Both the position numbers and the translations under genes were made by a program. The notes under the pieces were generated by a model. That model worked only from the letters and a program-made list of their open reading frames with translations. It was not told where the DNA came from and made no database searches. A stretch of DNA of 64,000 bases. Source: Antedon bifida (Eukaryota > Echinodermata > Crinoidea > Comatulida > Antedonidae). Shown here in pieces: positions 33,612-44,987 of this stretch (positions are counted from its first letter, which is position 1; every line of letters starts with the position of its first letter). Where the stretch lies: the NCBI GenBank assembly GCA_963402885.1, contig OY727096.1, positions 21,867,820 to 21,931,819 of the forward strand. The letters are read 5' to 3'.

Positions 33612-35384
33612 TTTTCTGTATTATTGGTTTTCCGCAACGAAGTTGCAGGAAAACCTCTTGTGATTGTACGAAATCATCATCATCATCATCATTGGTTTTC
33701 CGCAACGAAGTTGCAGGAAAACCTCTTGTGATTGTACGAAATCATCATCAACTTTTTGGTTTTCCGCAACGAAGTTGCAGGAAAACCTCTTGTGATTGTA
33801 CGAAATCATCATCATCATCATCAACTTTTTATTTATCTTCTTTCTTTCTGTATGATTTTTGTGTATCGCTTTTCTCTGAAACTTGCAAACATAACATTTT
33901 GTGAACTATGTTAACATTTTGACATTTATGTAACGTCGTCAAGCGAAGCTTTTCATGATGTTTACAATTGCGCAACGTGACGTACGCGCGATTTAACGAT
34001 TTTCTCGTATTTAACATAGGTCAAAAACCAAATAACATTTTATATTGAAACTTTGCACAAATTTAATTTATATCATGCGCTAACTTTCTGTCGAACCAAA
34101 ATTGCGTGTTTTACACAAAGTTACGCGCGCACGCGCATTTAAAATTTCAAAATGCGCTAAATTATTTTCTAATCAAGTTTCTACGCGTTTCATGTCGTTT
34201 TAAGCATGTAAAAAATTCCCACGCTTGCGCAAATTTTTACGTGTGCGGTGCGCACGTAGCATTAAAAACATATTTTTTTCGCGTGATTTATGTTTTTCCA
34301 GCCTTTTCTAGTAATTTTACCAACTTTTAAACAATTTCGACTTAAAGTAACGTCATACGAGCACGTGGAATTGGACAATTTGCGCGAGTTTTTGTTGAAA
34401 AAGTTAAAAAAATTGTCAAAATTATGCCTTTTTTAAACAGTCGTAATTTCTAAACTGCACGGTCAACTTTTTGTGGATGACATTTTCTGGAAGTTAATGA
34501 GTTGTAGATATCGGATCATATATTAATATGGCTAACCGGACATTGTGATGTCATCGTATGGCCACGCTAATATAAAATTTAGGATTTTTGTATCTTTCGT
34601 CATAGCTCATCACATTTAATAGAGCGCATCTCCACTTATCCGTTTTCCATTTTCACCCAAATTTTGATATTGTCTAGGTCAATCAACTGTCTTTCGCATG
34701 AATTATAAATATTTTAATTTTTTTGACGTCATCATTCCTAAAAATTTAAATTACGTGTGGCATTAATTTCATCTTTACAGTAAATTTTAATCTGTTATAG
34801 CTCGTAAGAATAAAATTTGATAATCACGATTAAAACGTTTTCTGGAAGCTATTGGATTTTAGATACGAAATCATGTGAAAATTTTGCCAATCGGATGTTG
34901 TGACGTCATCATATGGCCAGTTAAATGAAAAAAGTCGTATTTTCATCTTTTGCGTCATAATTCATTGCATTTAAAAGAGCGCGCATCAATATTTCACGTA
35001 TTCAAATTTCTTTTGCACGTTAATATGTTGTTGCTGAGATAATATCCTTCCGAAATTGCTATCTTTGTATTTCATTTTGATGCCGTCGCCATGTTCAAAA
35101 TTGCAATAAATAGCGGGTCCCGTAATTTCACCTATTCTACACTGTATGTGATATGGATACAGATTATACTGTGTATACTATATATGAATCAAAATAATAG
35201 AATTCAGCAATAAAAACATATCATATTCTTCAGTTCAGGTCATAATGCCAACGTGGACACTTCCTTTTGTCCTCAACCTATCCCCTTAATGTTCGGTACG
35301 GTAAGGTACGTCGTTACACGTTCATGTTGCACCACTTGCGCGGCGGAAAACCAAACTCGTCAAAGTGACGAGTTACATGTCTAG
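33612..35384 (+). repeat. Array unit 2
   Basis: The 5' stem (GGTTTTCCGCAACGAAGTTG... with its trailing TCTTGTGATTGTACGAAATC) is present three times between 33626 and 33810, separated by CAT-repeats. The tail arm is GCGGAAAACC, matching the TTTT form of the head. Its body from about 33830 closely matches unit 11. Confidence 0.7.
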
Positions 35385-36926
35385 TTATTAGTTATCCGCA
35401 CTATGGCGGATAACTCCTTGTAACTGTCCTGTTTCATCATCTTTTTTTTTTTTGGTTATCCGCAACTAGTAAGTTGCGGATAACCCTTGTTATTGTAAAT
35501 ATCTTTTTTCTTCATCTTTATTCTTCTTTCTTTCCCGGATTTTTGTGCGTCGCATATCTCTCATCCTTGTCAACATAAGATTGTATAACTTTGTCATAAG
35601 ATTGACCTGTAGCTGTAGATGTGCAAGAAACTTCGTTATATGACTTTAGAGTCGCGCAGCGTAAGTTACGCGCGATTTTATGAATTTCAATGATTGGTCA
35701 TAGATTATAAACCAAAAGTAATTTTATATTGACACTTGGTGAAAATTTAAGTTAAATTAAGGGCAAACTTTCTATGGATTAAAAATGACATGTTTCACAA
35801 GAAGTTACGCGCGCACGCGCATTTAAAAATTAAAAATGCGCAAAATTAATTTCTAATCAACTTTCTACGCTGATCATGACATTTTGAGCATGTCAAAAAT
35901 TCCCACGCGCGCGAAAATAATTACGCGTAAGGTGCGCACGGAGCATGAAAATCATGTGTTTTTCTCTTGAATTATAATTTTACAGTCTTTCCTAGTTATT
36001 TTAAAACATTGACATCATTTCAAATTAAAATGACGTCATGCGAACACGTTGATTTACACCATTTGCGTGCGTTTTAGTTGCAAAAGTGACAACATATTGT
36101 CAAAATTAAGCCTATTTTTAATCTATTATAGCTCCTCAGGATCATCCACGACCCCCAATTTTTAAAATTTAATATGTAAGCAGATATGTTGTAGATATGA
36201 ATTCATGCCGAACCTTTACCACTCGAATGTTATGACGTCATCGTATGGCCACACGAATGTAAAATATAGGATTTTTTACTCTTTCGTTATTGCTCATCAA
36301 ATTCAACAAACCGCATCTCGCTTATACGTATTCCATTTCCCCCGAAATTGTAATATTGTCTACGTCAATCAACTATCTTTCGCATGAATTAAAAATATTT
36401 TAATTTTTATGACGTCATCATGTCTAAAAACGTAAATAACTTGGGTCACTTATTTTCATCTTTACAGTAAATATCAATCTGTTATAGCTCGTCAGATTAA
36501 AAAGTGATAATCATGATTAAAACGTTTTCTGGAAGCTATTGGATTGTAGATATGAATTGATGTGAATATTTTGCCAATCAGATGTTGTGACGTCATCATA
36601 TGGCCAGTTGAATTCAAAAAGTCATATTTTCATCTCTTGCGTCAAAGTTCATTGCGTTTAAACGAGAGCGCATCTCACGTTCCCAAAATTCTTCAAATTT
36701 GTTTTAATGTAATTATTTAGATAATTATCTTCTAAAGTGGTTATCTTTATATGTCAATTTGATGATGTCATCGTGTTAATAATTGGATTTAAAAGATGGG
36801 TCTCGTAATTCCGTCTATGCTACACTGTATATAACATATATACAGTTTATTCTGTAAAATACTGTAATATGGTGTATGCTACATAATAGGTACAATTCAG
36901 CACTGTAAACATTTTTATTTCATGTC

Positions 36927-37815
36927 TGTAAGACACAAAAAAGAATACACTGCGTCCTCACTGTTGTTATACGACTCAATCTCAAACTTTAATGCAACGT
37001 AAGATATGGTACACACGAAACATTAATTTGTATGGTATTTGGTTCGAAATTCTTGAGCTCTCAATTAACAACCGAAAATTAAACTGTAGTTAACAATAAT
37101 ATGCCGTGTCTCAGAACATCACACACGTGCGTCTATTACTGCTTCTCGTTACCTATACTAACATAAAAAATCACAACATAAATATAGAGGGCGTACTTCA
37201 ATATCCTAAACCAGAGCCATATATAGAGAGAGTTACGACTTCGAATGGATTAGAAGCCATGTTTGTGTCCAACTATTCCTATGTAGCGTATGGAGTTGAG
37301 TCTTTTGTTTTGAAAATGTATAACGTTCAAAAGGCTTTAATTATCGAATTTAATATCAAAACAATCAATTTGATTAAAGGTTTTTGTTAAAATAATAAAA
37401 AAATTATAAAGTTACTGCGAACATGATTAAAAACAACAAAAATAGCAATTTCGGAACAGCTCTGGTTGTGCGCTCCATGCACGCTCTACGCGTGCGCGTT
37501 TAGTTTGTACAGCGATTCTCTATAGTAATGCATTGTTTTTACATTTTGTTGTTTAAAAATCATGTTCGCAGTAACTTTATGATTTCGTTATTATCTTAAC
37601 AAAAACCTTTAAACAAATTGATTGTTTTTATATTAAATTAGATATTTAAAGCCTTGTGAATGTTATACATTTTTAAAGAAAATGACTCGACTCCATACGC
37701 TACATAGGCATAGTTGGACACAAACATGGCCGGCGTTCACACCACGTGACTTTCTAAAATCCGTGAACGCAAAGTCGTAACTCTCTCTATATATGGCTCT
37801 GTCCTAAACGATACA
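36927..37815 (-). repeat. BEL 3' LTR with internal insertion
   Basis: The plus-strand left end is TGTAAGACAC and the right end CGATACA. The LTR is split at 37212 by the foldback MITE. The two pieces (36927-37211, 37810-37815) plus one TCCTAAAC copy equal the 291-bp LTR at the other end. Confidence 0.9.
37212..37801. mobile_element. Foldback hAT-like MITE
   Basis: Terminal inverted repeats CAGAGCCATATATAGAGAGA...GTTACGACTT are exact for about 30 bp, and the similarity of the arms continues (CATGTTTGTGTCCAACTAT, TATGTAGCGTATGGAGT, AAGTTACTGCGAACATGATT) to form arms of roughly 250 bp or more. The 8-bp duplication TCCTAAAC lies at 37204-37211 and 37802-37809. An 8-bp target and CAG ends fit a non-autonomous hAT element. 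No transposase is seen. Short frames inside it are not coding. Confidence 0.88.
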
Positions 37816-37841
37816 CTCCCCCACCAAAAACAACACTAAAC

Positions 37842-40800
37842 TTATTGTTCTTCAATTGGAAGGATTACAACTAATCGTTGCACAGCTCGTTTTAATGTTG
37901 TTACTAAACCAGTTCCTGTATGAACTCGAACTTCCACATTCCTCACTCTATCATCAGTATTTTGGTATGTTTCTGTTACCCTGCCTAATCTCCATTTACC
38001 TCTAACTGCATTACTATCTTGTATCAACACAACGTCACCAGTCTTCACATCACGTCTTATGGTATGCCATTTCTGTCTTATAATCAATGAAGGAAAATAA
38101 TCCCGCGTCCACTTCTTCCAAAACCCATTTACCAAGCATTGTATGAACTTCAGTCGATCCTTAATGCTTACGTTATCACTCCATGGTTCATCTGGTACCT
38201 TTCCAGTAGATCTGCCCAACAATAAATCATTTGGAGACAGATATGACCCATCCTGTGGATCTGTAGGATGCTTTCCAATCGGCCTCTCATTTGTTAAATT
38301 CGCTACTTCAAACATAACAGTCTGAAGTTCACTGAAGGCAAGCACCTGTCCACCGATTGCATGACTAATCGCTTTCTTAATCCCTCTAATCAGACTCTCA
38401 GTCACTCCATTCTGCCAGGGAGCATCAGGTGTAGAAAACTTCAACGTTGTGCCATGGTTCACCCCAAAACTCCTCAACTGTTTGGCTGCTGCACTCAGCT
38501 GTGTCCCAGCATCGCTGTATATTTCTTTGGGGTATCCTCGAAGTGAAACAAACTTTCTGAACACTTGCAGGAACGCGTCTGTACTATAGTCAGTGGCTAT
38601 GTCGATGTAGACTGCTCTCGTCACAAAACAATTAAAAACTACACCGTATGCCTTTCCTCGAGCTCGCTTGTTAACTTCACCTCTTGTTGTGAATGGCCCA
38701 AATAAATCAACCCCTATATACATCCATGGTGGTGATGGTTTCAGTCGAGTAATTGGTAACGGTCCCATTTTCTGAGCTGCAGTGTTTTTCTCAAACCGCC
38801 TACAAGTTACACAATGGTACTTAATGCTTTTGACCATTCTCTGTACGTCAATTATCCAGTATTTCGATCGAATCTTGGCAACGGTTGACTGCACTCCCAA
38901 ATGCCCTTTACTATGGATTTCTTTAGCGTATAGTTTCGTAAAAGCGTTATCGTATGGCAACAAAGGTACTTCTTGCTTATTGTAGCTGAAATGTACGTTT
39001 CGACTTATCCTTTCTCCCACAACAATTACTCCATCTTCACGAATCTTAGGCCCCAAACGAGCGTATGTCTTGTCAAATTTAGTTTTATCTTTGGATAATA
39101 GCTTTATCATTATTTTCTGCGATTCCTTTATCCAGAAATGTTCCGCACCTTTAGTATCCTTGACCTCGATCTCTTCTAATATACTCTTTAGTCTCCTTTT
39201 CTCATACACTTTGAGAACTCTGGCAGTCACCCTTAACAACTTCTGATACTTGCTCTGCCGTCTAATTATTCTATCAGCTAATGAGTCTTCCTCTTCGATG
39301 TTCACTGCCATGACTATCTTCACTCGTTCTGGAAGGATCTTTATATTACAACTTTGTTCAATTGGCCAATTCTCAACTGGCTGTCGCAAAAACTCTGGTC
39401 CCCTTTGCCACTCACTATTTGGCCCAATCTGGGATGGATTCATCCCTCGTGTGATTGCGTCCGCTATATTAACCTCTCCTTTACACCACCACCAATCTTG
39501 AGGTTCCGTGTCTTGTTGTATCTCCCCGATCCTCGTGGCGGCAAATGTTTTGAACCCATAGCTTTGTTTTTGTACCATGGCTCGTACAATCTCGCTGTCT
39601 ACAATATAAAAAACTTGGTCAAACTTAATTCTCGTCTCATTTATGATATATTGTGCCAATCTCTTACTCATCACCGCTGCACTTAGCTCCAATCGCACCA
39701 CGCTAATAATCTCTATTGGAGCAACCCTGCTTTTACTGGCAACGATTTGAGATGAAAATTGTCCGTCCCACTGTTCGTAACGGACGTATGCCACTGCGCC
39801 TAACGCTTTCTCGGACGCATCTGAAAACATAATCAAACTTGGTAATATGCCCGGCTTTGCATCCAACGGTTTAACGCATCTCCTAAATTCGACGCTTGAT
39901 GTTGTACTTAAATCTTCAAATAAATCTATCCACTCCGCTCTCTCACTCATGTTTATAGCTTCATCCCACTCTAATTTAGCTCCCCACAGCTTTCGAAGTA
40001 GAATCTTTGCCCTCACGGTGATTGGAGTTATCAACCCCAAAGGATCATACACAGAATTGATTTTGCTTAGGCATATACGTTTGGTTAACACTTCTGGTAT
40101 CTCCTTGAAAGTACGAACGTTGTCAGTGAACGCAAGAACGTCATCACCTGGTTTCCAACTGATTCCTAACACCTTCTCTTCCTTTGGATTCCATGTTTCT
40201 TCAAGCTTTTCTCTTCCCGAGAATATCCAATGCTTTATGGCGAAATTTCCTGGCTGTATTAATTTCTCTATTTCTTCCGCTCGTTGCCTTGCTTTCTTTG
40301 CGGATTCTTCACACTCCAGAATGTCATCCACATAAACATTGTTTAAAACTGTCTCTGCGGCTTCAGGTGTTGACAGTTTCCCTGCTTCTGCCGTTTTCCT
40401 CAAAGCCACTGTTGCTATGGTGGCAGATGGACGGTCTCCAAAATTTACAGCAGTCACGCAATAGGTTTTTGGTAGGGTATTCTGGTTCAAATCTCTCCAG
40501 AGAAACCGATGACAGTGCTGGTCCAGCTGGGTGATAGCAACACTATGATACATCTTTCTTATGTCACCTACCAGTGCATGAGGTTTTTCTCTGAATCTCA
40601 GTAGAACAGCTAACAAGTCATTAACAAGGTCGGGTCCTTTGGCCCAATAGTCGTTAAGAACATGTCCCTTGTAGGCCGCACTGCTATTAAAGACGATTCG
40701 CACTGGGGTGCTGGAACTATCAGGCTTTTCTACTGCATGGTGAGAAATATAATGTATTGGTCCTTTGTATTCTTGCAATTCCGTTTCCTTTATTTCTCTC

Positions 40801-41753
40801 GCCACCCCTCGTTTCAACATATCTGCTATTTGCTCTTCGTATATCCTTTTCTTTGCTGAGTCTTTCATTAATCTTTTCTCTAGCGCTGCTAACTTCGCCA
40901 CCGCCACCTTTTTGTTATCTGGTAGATTGTTTGGGTCTTTGATCCAAGGGTACCTCGCGGTCCATTTACCTGCTTCATACAGTAAGTTGTCTTCTATCAA
41001 CTTTAATTCACGTTCTTCTTTCAAAGTGTACTTCTGCGCTCCACTGGGGCATTTGCCGCATCGACACGAACCACATTTAGGCTGACAGTTAACCCCCATA
41101 CTTTCTATCGTCATAAAGTCGTCAAAGGACGTTGTCTTAACATAGTTCACTAGTATTCCTGCCCCTTCTTCCCATTCGATAGAAAGATGAGACCCTCCAA
41201 TACACTGACCAAACTGGTTTTTCAGTAGAACTAGATGACCACATGCCTTGATCTTCGTCGGATGGTAACCAGCATACTCGTATCCAATTAACAAGTCGAT
41301 CTCTCCAGTTGGTCTCTTGACCTGCTCAGGATATACATTAAGTATTTTGGCGAGGTTTCCTAAGTTCTGATTGCCAATTTTTGCCGTTATCTTCGGAATC
41401 CCATAGGCTTCTACTGCAACAGAGTTTCCCATATTATCATTCAGTAATATTTTATATTTCATGCTGTCGATGCATTCGGTTTGCCCGCCTACTTTGTTCA
41501 TGCTTATTTTCACTGGCCTTCCCTTTGCCTTTATGCGTTTGGCCGCATCATGTGTGATTAATGACGCTGTCGCACAACTATCCCAAAGAGTGTTGAGCTC
41601 GTTCTTGCCGCTCCTCACTTTCATCAATTGTAACAAACAAGGGTCAGATTTCATCTGTAAGCTATTTTCAAGGGACGACACTGTCGAAATTGGTTCTGAG
41701 TCTGCTGATGTAACAGCTTGTGATGAAGTCTCCTGCAACCATCCGTATCGCAT
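37842..41753 (-). CDS. BEL/Pao pol polyprotein
   Basis: An open frame of 1303 codons. The aspartic protease carries LWDSCATASLITHD (D58). The reverse transcriptase has GDIRKMYHSVAI and the catalytic YVDD at 474-477, followed by the Pao-type RNase H region (MFSDASEKALGAVAYVRYE). The HHCC integrase zinc site (HSKGHLGVQ...CVTCRRFE) precedes the integrase core (GVDLFGPF, YSDAGTQ, WQNGVTESLIRGIKKA). The C-terminal segment GDVVLIQDSNAVRGKWRLGR is the DUF5641-type tail of this family. The true N-terminus is probably in the gag frame, since these elements usually use one gag-pol frame; here pol lies in a different frame from gag and overlaps it by about 100 nt. The Met at 41753 is a convention, not a supported start. 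Confidence 0.92.
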   Translation of the reverse strand: MRYGWLQETSSQAVTSADSEPISTVSSLENSLQMKSDPCLLQLMKVRSGKNELNTLWDSCATASLITHDAAKRIKAKGRPVKISMNKVGGQTECIDSMKYKILLNDNMGNSVAVEAYGIPKITAKIGNQNLGNLAKILNVYPEQVKRPTGEIDLLIGYEYAGYHPTKIKACGHLVLLKNQFGQCIGGSHLSIEWEEGAGILVNYVKTTSFDDFMTIESMGVNCQPKCGSCRCGKCPSGAQKYTLKEERELKLIEDNLLYEAGKWTARYPWIKDPNNLPDNKKVAVAKLAALEKRLMKDSAKKRIYEEQIADMLKRGVAREIKETELQEYKGPIHYISHHAVEKPDSSSTPVRIVFNSSAAYKGHVLNDYWAKGPDLVNDLLAVLLRFREKPHALVGDIRKMYHSVAITQLDQHCHRFLWRDLNQNTLPKTYCVTAVNFGDRPSATIATVALRKTAEAGKLSTPEAAETVLNNVYVDDILECEESAKKARQRAEEIEKLIQPGNFAIKHWIFSGREKLEETWNPKEEKVLGISWKPGDDVLAFTDNVRTFKEIPEVLTKRICLSKINSVYDPLGLITPITVRAKILLRKLWGAKLEWDEAINMSERAEWIDLFEDLSTTSSVEFRRCVKPLDAKPGILPSLIMFSDASEKALGAVAYVRYEQWDGQFSSQIVASKSRVAPIEIISVVRLELSAAVMSKRLAQYIINETRIKFDQVFYIVDSEIVRAMVQKQSYGFKTFAATRIGEIQQDTEPQDWWWCKGEVNIADAITRGMNPSQIGPNSEWQRGPEFLRQPVENWPIEQSCNIKILPERVKIVMAVNIEEEDSLADRIIRRQSKYQKLLRVTARVLKVYEKRRLKSILEEIEVKDTKGAEHFWIKESQKIMIKLLSKDKTKFDKTYARLGPKIREDGVIVVGERISRNVHFSYNKQEVPLLPYDNAFTKLYAKEIHSKGHLGVQSTVAKIRSKYWIIDVQRMVKSIKYHCVTCRRFEKNTAAQKMGPLPITRLKPSPPWMYIGVDLFGPFTTRGEVNKRARGKAYGVVFNCFVTRAVYIDIATDYSTDAFLQVFRKFVSLRGYPKEIYSDAGTQLSAAAKQLRSFGVNHGTTLKFSTPDAPWQNGVTESLIRGIKKAISHAIGGQVLAFSELQTVMFEVANLTNERPIGKHPTDPQDGSYLSPNDLLLGRSTGKVPDEPWSDNVSIKDRLKFIQCLVNGFWKKWTRDYFPSLIIRQKWHTIRRDVKTGDVVLIQDSNAVRGKWRLGRVTETYQNTDDRVRNVEVRVHTGTGLVTTLKRAVQRLVVILPIEEQ

Positions 41754-42863
41754 TGCTTCTTCCCTTTACACTTAGCAATGATATGGCCGGCTGTTAGGCA
41801 GCAGAAACATGCTCGGTTTTCTTTCAAGATGTTCAGCCTCTCATCCACAGATTTGTTCAAGAAGGTTCGACAATTCTTGGTTTCGTGTTGACTTTCTTTA
41901 TGTAGAAGGCACTTTGGTCTGCTAGATATTTCTACCATGTGCATCGATGCGGCTGCTTTGGTGGGTTGGTTTGTCCGTATTGCCCCCATTGCGTATTCTA
42001 CACTTCTTCTTTCTCTTGTCAGAAATTTCAGTAGTTCTGGGAATCTATCAGTTTTATCGACACCGTTGGCTTCTTCATGCATATGTCGGACCCATCTTCC
42101 AAACACTGATGGTGGTAGTTTCTTTTCTATCTCTCCCACCACCTTGGAATTCGATATTTCTCTTTCTAGTCCTGCTCTTTTCAGGTCGTGATAACTTGCT
42201 TCCATGCACTTTGTCGATATATGTCACTAGTTTGTTATCTTCGCCATCTTTAATTTCTCGTTTCTGTTCTAACTCACTTACAATTGTATCTACCAATTTC
42301 ACTTTGTCGCCATATCTCTCGTCAAGCCTTTCCCACATTAAATCAATATTATCTTCAACTGGTCCCAGAATTTTTAGCGGTGCTTGCCCTAGAGTTTGCC
42401 TCAAGGCAAACGACAATTGTTTAGGATGTGTCACAGGAATCACGAAAGTTTTGAAGTCCTCCTTAAATCTAGCGTATCTTCTAACGTTACCTTCAAATCT
42501 AGGCAAATCCATCTTTTTTAGTTGCAGTGTTGATCGCTTTTCCTTTGGATCTCGTTCATCTTCCTGAACTTTCACTGGTGGGTTTACGTTAGCTTTATAT
42601 TTGATAACACCACGACGGACGTCGTTGAATCTGTTCTGTACCTCTTCTATCCATGCTGCTTGTTCAGCATCTTCTGGATCTTCTATTTTCATTTGAATCT
42701 CTACATGTAAGTCTTGGATTTTCTTCCAGATCTCAGTCATATCTACAATCAGAATCTCTAGATATTCTACCGGACTGGACTCTTCCATTGCTTGCTGTAT
42801 TGTCTTTATGACTCTGGTCATAGCACCTTTCTGCACACTACGTCTTCTTTTTATCTCATCCAT
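41651..42863 (-). pseudogene. BEL/Pao gag, frameshifted
   Basis: It begins MDEIKRRRSVQKGAM at 42863, 35 nt past the 5' LTR. The first part (to about 42210) has the DUF1759-like region (MDLPRFEGNVRRYARFKEDF). A one-base frame change near 42205-42215 moves the rest into the frame beginning MEASYHDLKRAG. Two cysteine knuckles follow: CLLHKESQHETKNC and CFCCLTAGHIIAKC, then CDTDGCRRLHHKLLH. The frame ends at 41651 while pol is already open in another frame. Confidence 0.85.
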
Positions 42864-42897
42864 TTCAATGGATTGTAGTAAAGATACGAATTTCGAA

Positions 42898-43188
42898 TGT
42901 AAGACACAAAAAAGAATACACTGCGTCCTCACTGTTGTTATACGACTCAATCTCAAACTTTAATGCAACGTAAGATATGGTACACACGAAACATTAATTT
43001 GTATGGTATTTGGTTCGAAATTCTTGAGCTCTCAATTAACAACCGAAAATTAAACTGTAGTTAACAATAATATGCCGTGTCTCAGAACATCACACACGTG
43101 CGTCTATTACTGCTTCTCGTTACCTATACTAACATAAAAAATCACAACATAAATATAGAGGGCGTACTTCAATATCCTAAACGATACA
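42898..43188 (-). repeat. BEL 5' LTR
   Basis: 291 bp, plus-strand ends TGTAAGACAC and CGATACA (TG...CA). It matches 36927-37211 plus 37810-37815. Confidence 0.9.
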
Positions 43189-43297
43189 ATGTCAAAGGAT
43201 GGCATAATAATTGTCGAGGTTCATATAGTTTAAAGTACGTGCATGTTGCGTTTGCGCGGATAACCCGAACTCGTCAAAGTGACGAGTTCAAATCTAG

Positions 43298-44987
43298 TTT
43301 TTCTGTATTATTAGTTATCCGCACTATGGCGGATAACTCCTTGTAACTGTCCTGTTTCATCATCTTATTTTTTTTCTGTATTATTAGTTATCCGCACTCA
43401 GCGGATAACTCCTTGTAACTGTCCTGTTTCATCATCTTTTTTTTTTTTTTTTTCTGTATTCTTCTTTCTTTCTGTCATTTTTGTGTCACACGTAACTCAA
43501 AAACGTGTAAACATAACATTTTATAACTTTGTCAACATGTGGGCATTCACGTGAAGTTGTGCACCTGCTATTGTGAATGACGTCAGAGTTGCGCAACGTG
43601 ACTTACGCGCGTTTTTATGAATTTCGCGTATTTAACATAGATCGAAAACCATATAACATTTTAATTTGAAACTTAGAAAAAGTTTAAGTTATATCTTGCG
43701 CTAACTGACTGTGGGAAAAAAATGACATGTTTTACACAAAGTTACGCGTGCACGCGCGTTTGAAATTTCAAAATGCGAAAAATCAATTTCTAATCAACTT
43801 TCTACGTGTTTCATGTCATTTTGAGCATGTAAAAAATTCCCACGCGCGCGCATTTTTTTACGCGCGCGGTGCGCACGTAGCGTTGAAAACAATTTTTTTC
43901 CCGTGATTTATGTTTTTCCAGCCTTTTCTAGTAATTTTACCAACTTTTGAACAATTTCGATATAAAATTACGTCATACGGGCACGTCGAATTGGATAATT
44001 TACGTGCATTTTTTATTAAAAAGTTCAAAAAATCGTCAACATTTGTCAAAATTATGCCCTTTTTAAAACAGTCGTAGTTCCTAAACTAAACGGTGAAAGT
44101 TATTTTTTTTGCATATTCTGGAAGTTGATGAGTTGTAGATTTTGGATCATGCGTTAATATGGCTAACCGGACATTGTGATGTCACCGTATGGCCACGCGA
44201 ATATAAAATATATGATTTTTGTATCTTTCATCATAGCGCATGACATTTAATAGAGCGCATCTCCAATTATCTGTTTTCCATTTTTACCCAAATTTTTATA
44301 TTATCTAGGTCAATCAACTATCTTTCGCATGAGTTAAAAATATTTTAATTTTTATGACGTCATCATGTCTAAAAATGTAAATAATGTGGGTCACTTATTT
44401 TCATCTTTACAGTAAATTTCAATCTGTTATAGCTCGTCAGAATAAAACGTGATAATCATGATTAAAACGTTTTCTGGAAGCTATTGGATTGTAGATACGA
44501 ATTCATGTGAACATTTTGCCAATCGGATGTTGTGACGTCATCATATGGCCAGTTGAATAAAAAAAGTCGTATTTTCATATTTTGCGTAATAGTTCATCAC
44601 ATTTAAAAGGGCGCGCATCTTATATTTTACGTATTCAAATTTCTTCTACACGGTAATATGTGGTTGCTGAGATAATGTCCTTCAGAAATTGCTGTCTTAG
44701 TTTTTCATTTTGATACCGTCGCCATGTTAAAAATAGGAATAACCGGGGGTCCCGTAATTTCACCTATTCTACACTGTATGTAATATGTATACAGATTATA
44801 CTGTTTATACTGTATATACTATATGACACAAAATTGACAGAATTCAGCACTAACAACATATCATATTCTTCAGATCAGGTCATAATGCCATAATCTTTTT
44901 CTGTGTGCAAAAGTCTAACGTATGACGTGCACGTGGCGTTTGTCGTGCGGATAACTAACTCGTCAAAGTGACGAGTTACATGTCTAG
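43298..44987 (+). repeat. Array unit 4
   Basis: Two heads (AGTTATCCGCACTATGGCGG and AGTTATCCGCACTCAGCGG) are each followed by CTCCTTGTAACTGTCCTG. The tail arm is GCGGATAACT, whose final T pairs with the A that opens the head. Confidence 0.7.

Larger units (their letters stand above)
36927..43188 (-). mobile_element. BEL/Pao LTR retrotransposon
   Basis: Transcribed right to left: 5' LTR 42898-43188, gag from 42863, pol to 37842, polypurine tract TTGGTGGGGGAG (minus strand) just before the 3' LTR 36927-37815, which itself holds a hAT-like insert. ATGTC flanks both outer ends (36922-36926 and 43189-43193). The target is array unit 3. The two LTR copies look nearly identical, pointing to a recent insertion. 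Two frame breaks in the coding part suggest it is not autonomous now. Confidence 0.93.
35385..43297 (+). repeat. Array unit 3, split by a BEL element
   Basis: Its heads are AGTTATCCGCACTATGGCGG and GGTTATCCGCAACTAGTAAG. The unit is interrupted after 36926 by the BEL element and resumes at 43189 (GGATGGCATAATAATTGTCG, as at 33513). Without the insert and its target duplication it is about 1.65 kb. It is most like unit 1. Confidence 0.7.

Noticed and set aside
37106-37390. Small protein across the BEL LTR and hAT-like MITE junction
   Set aside because: The frame spans two different mobile elements and no family feature is visible.
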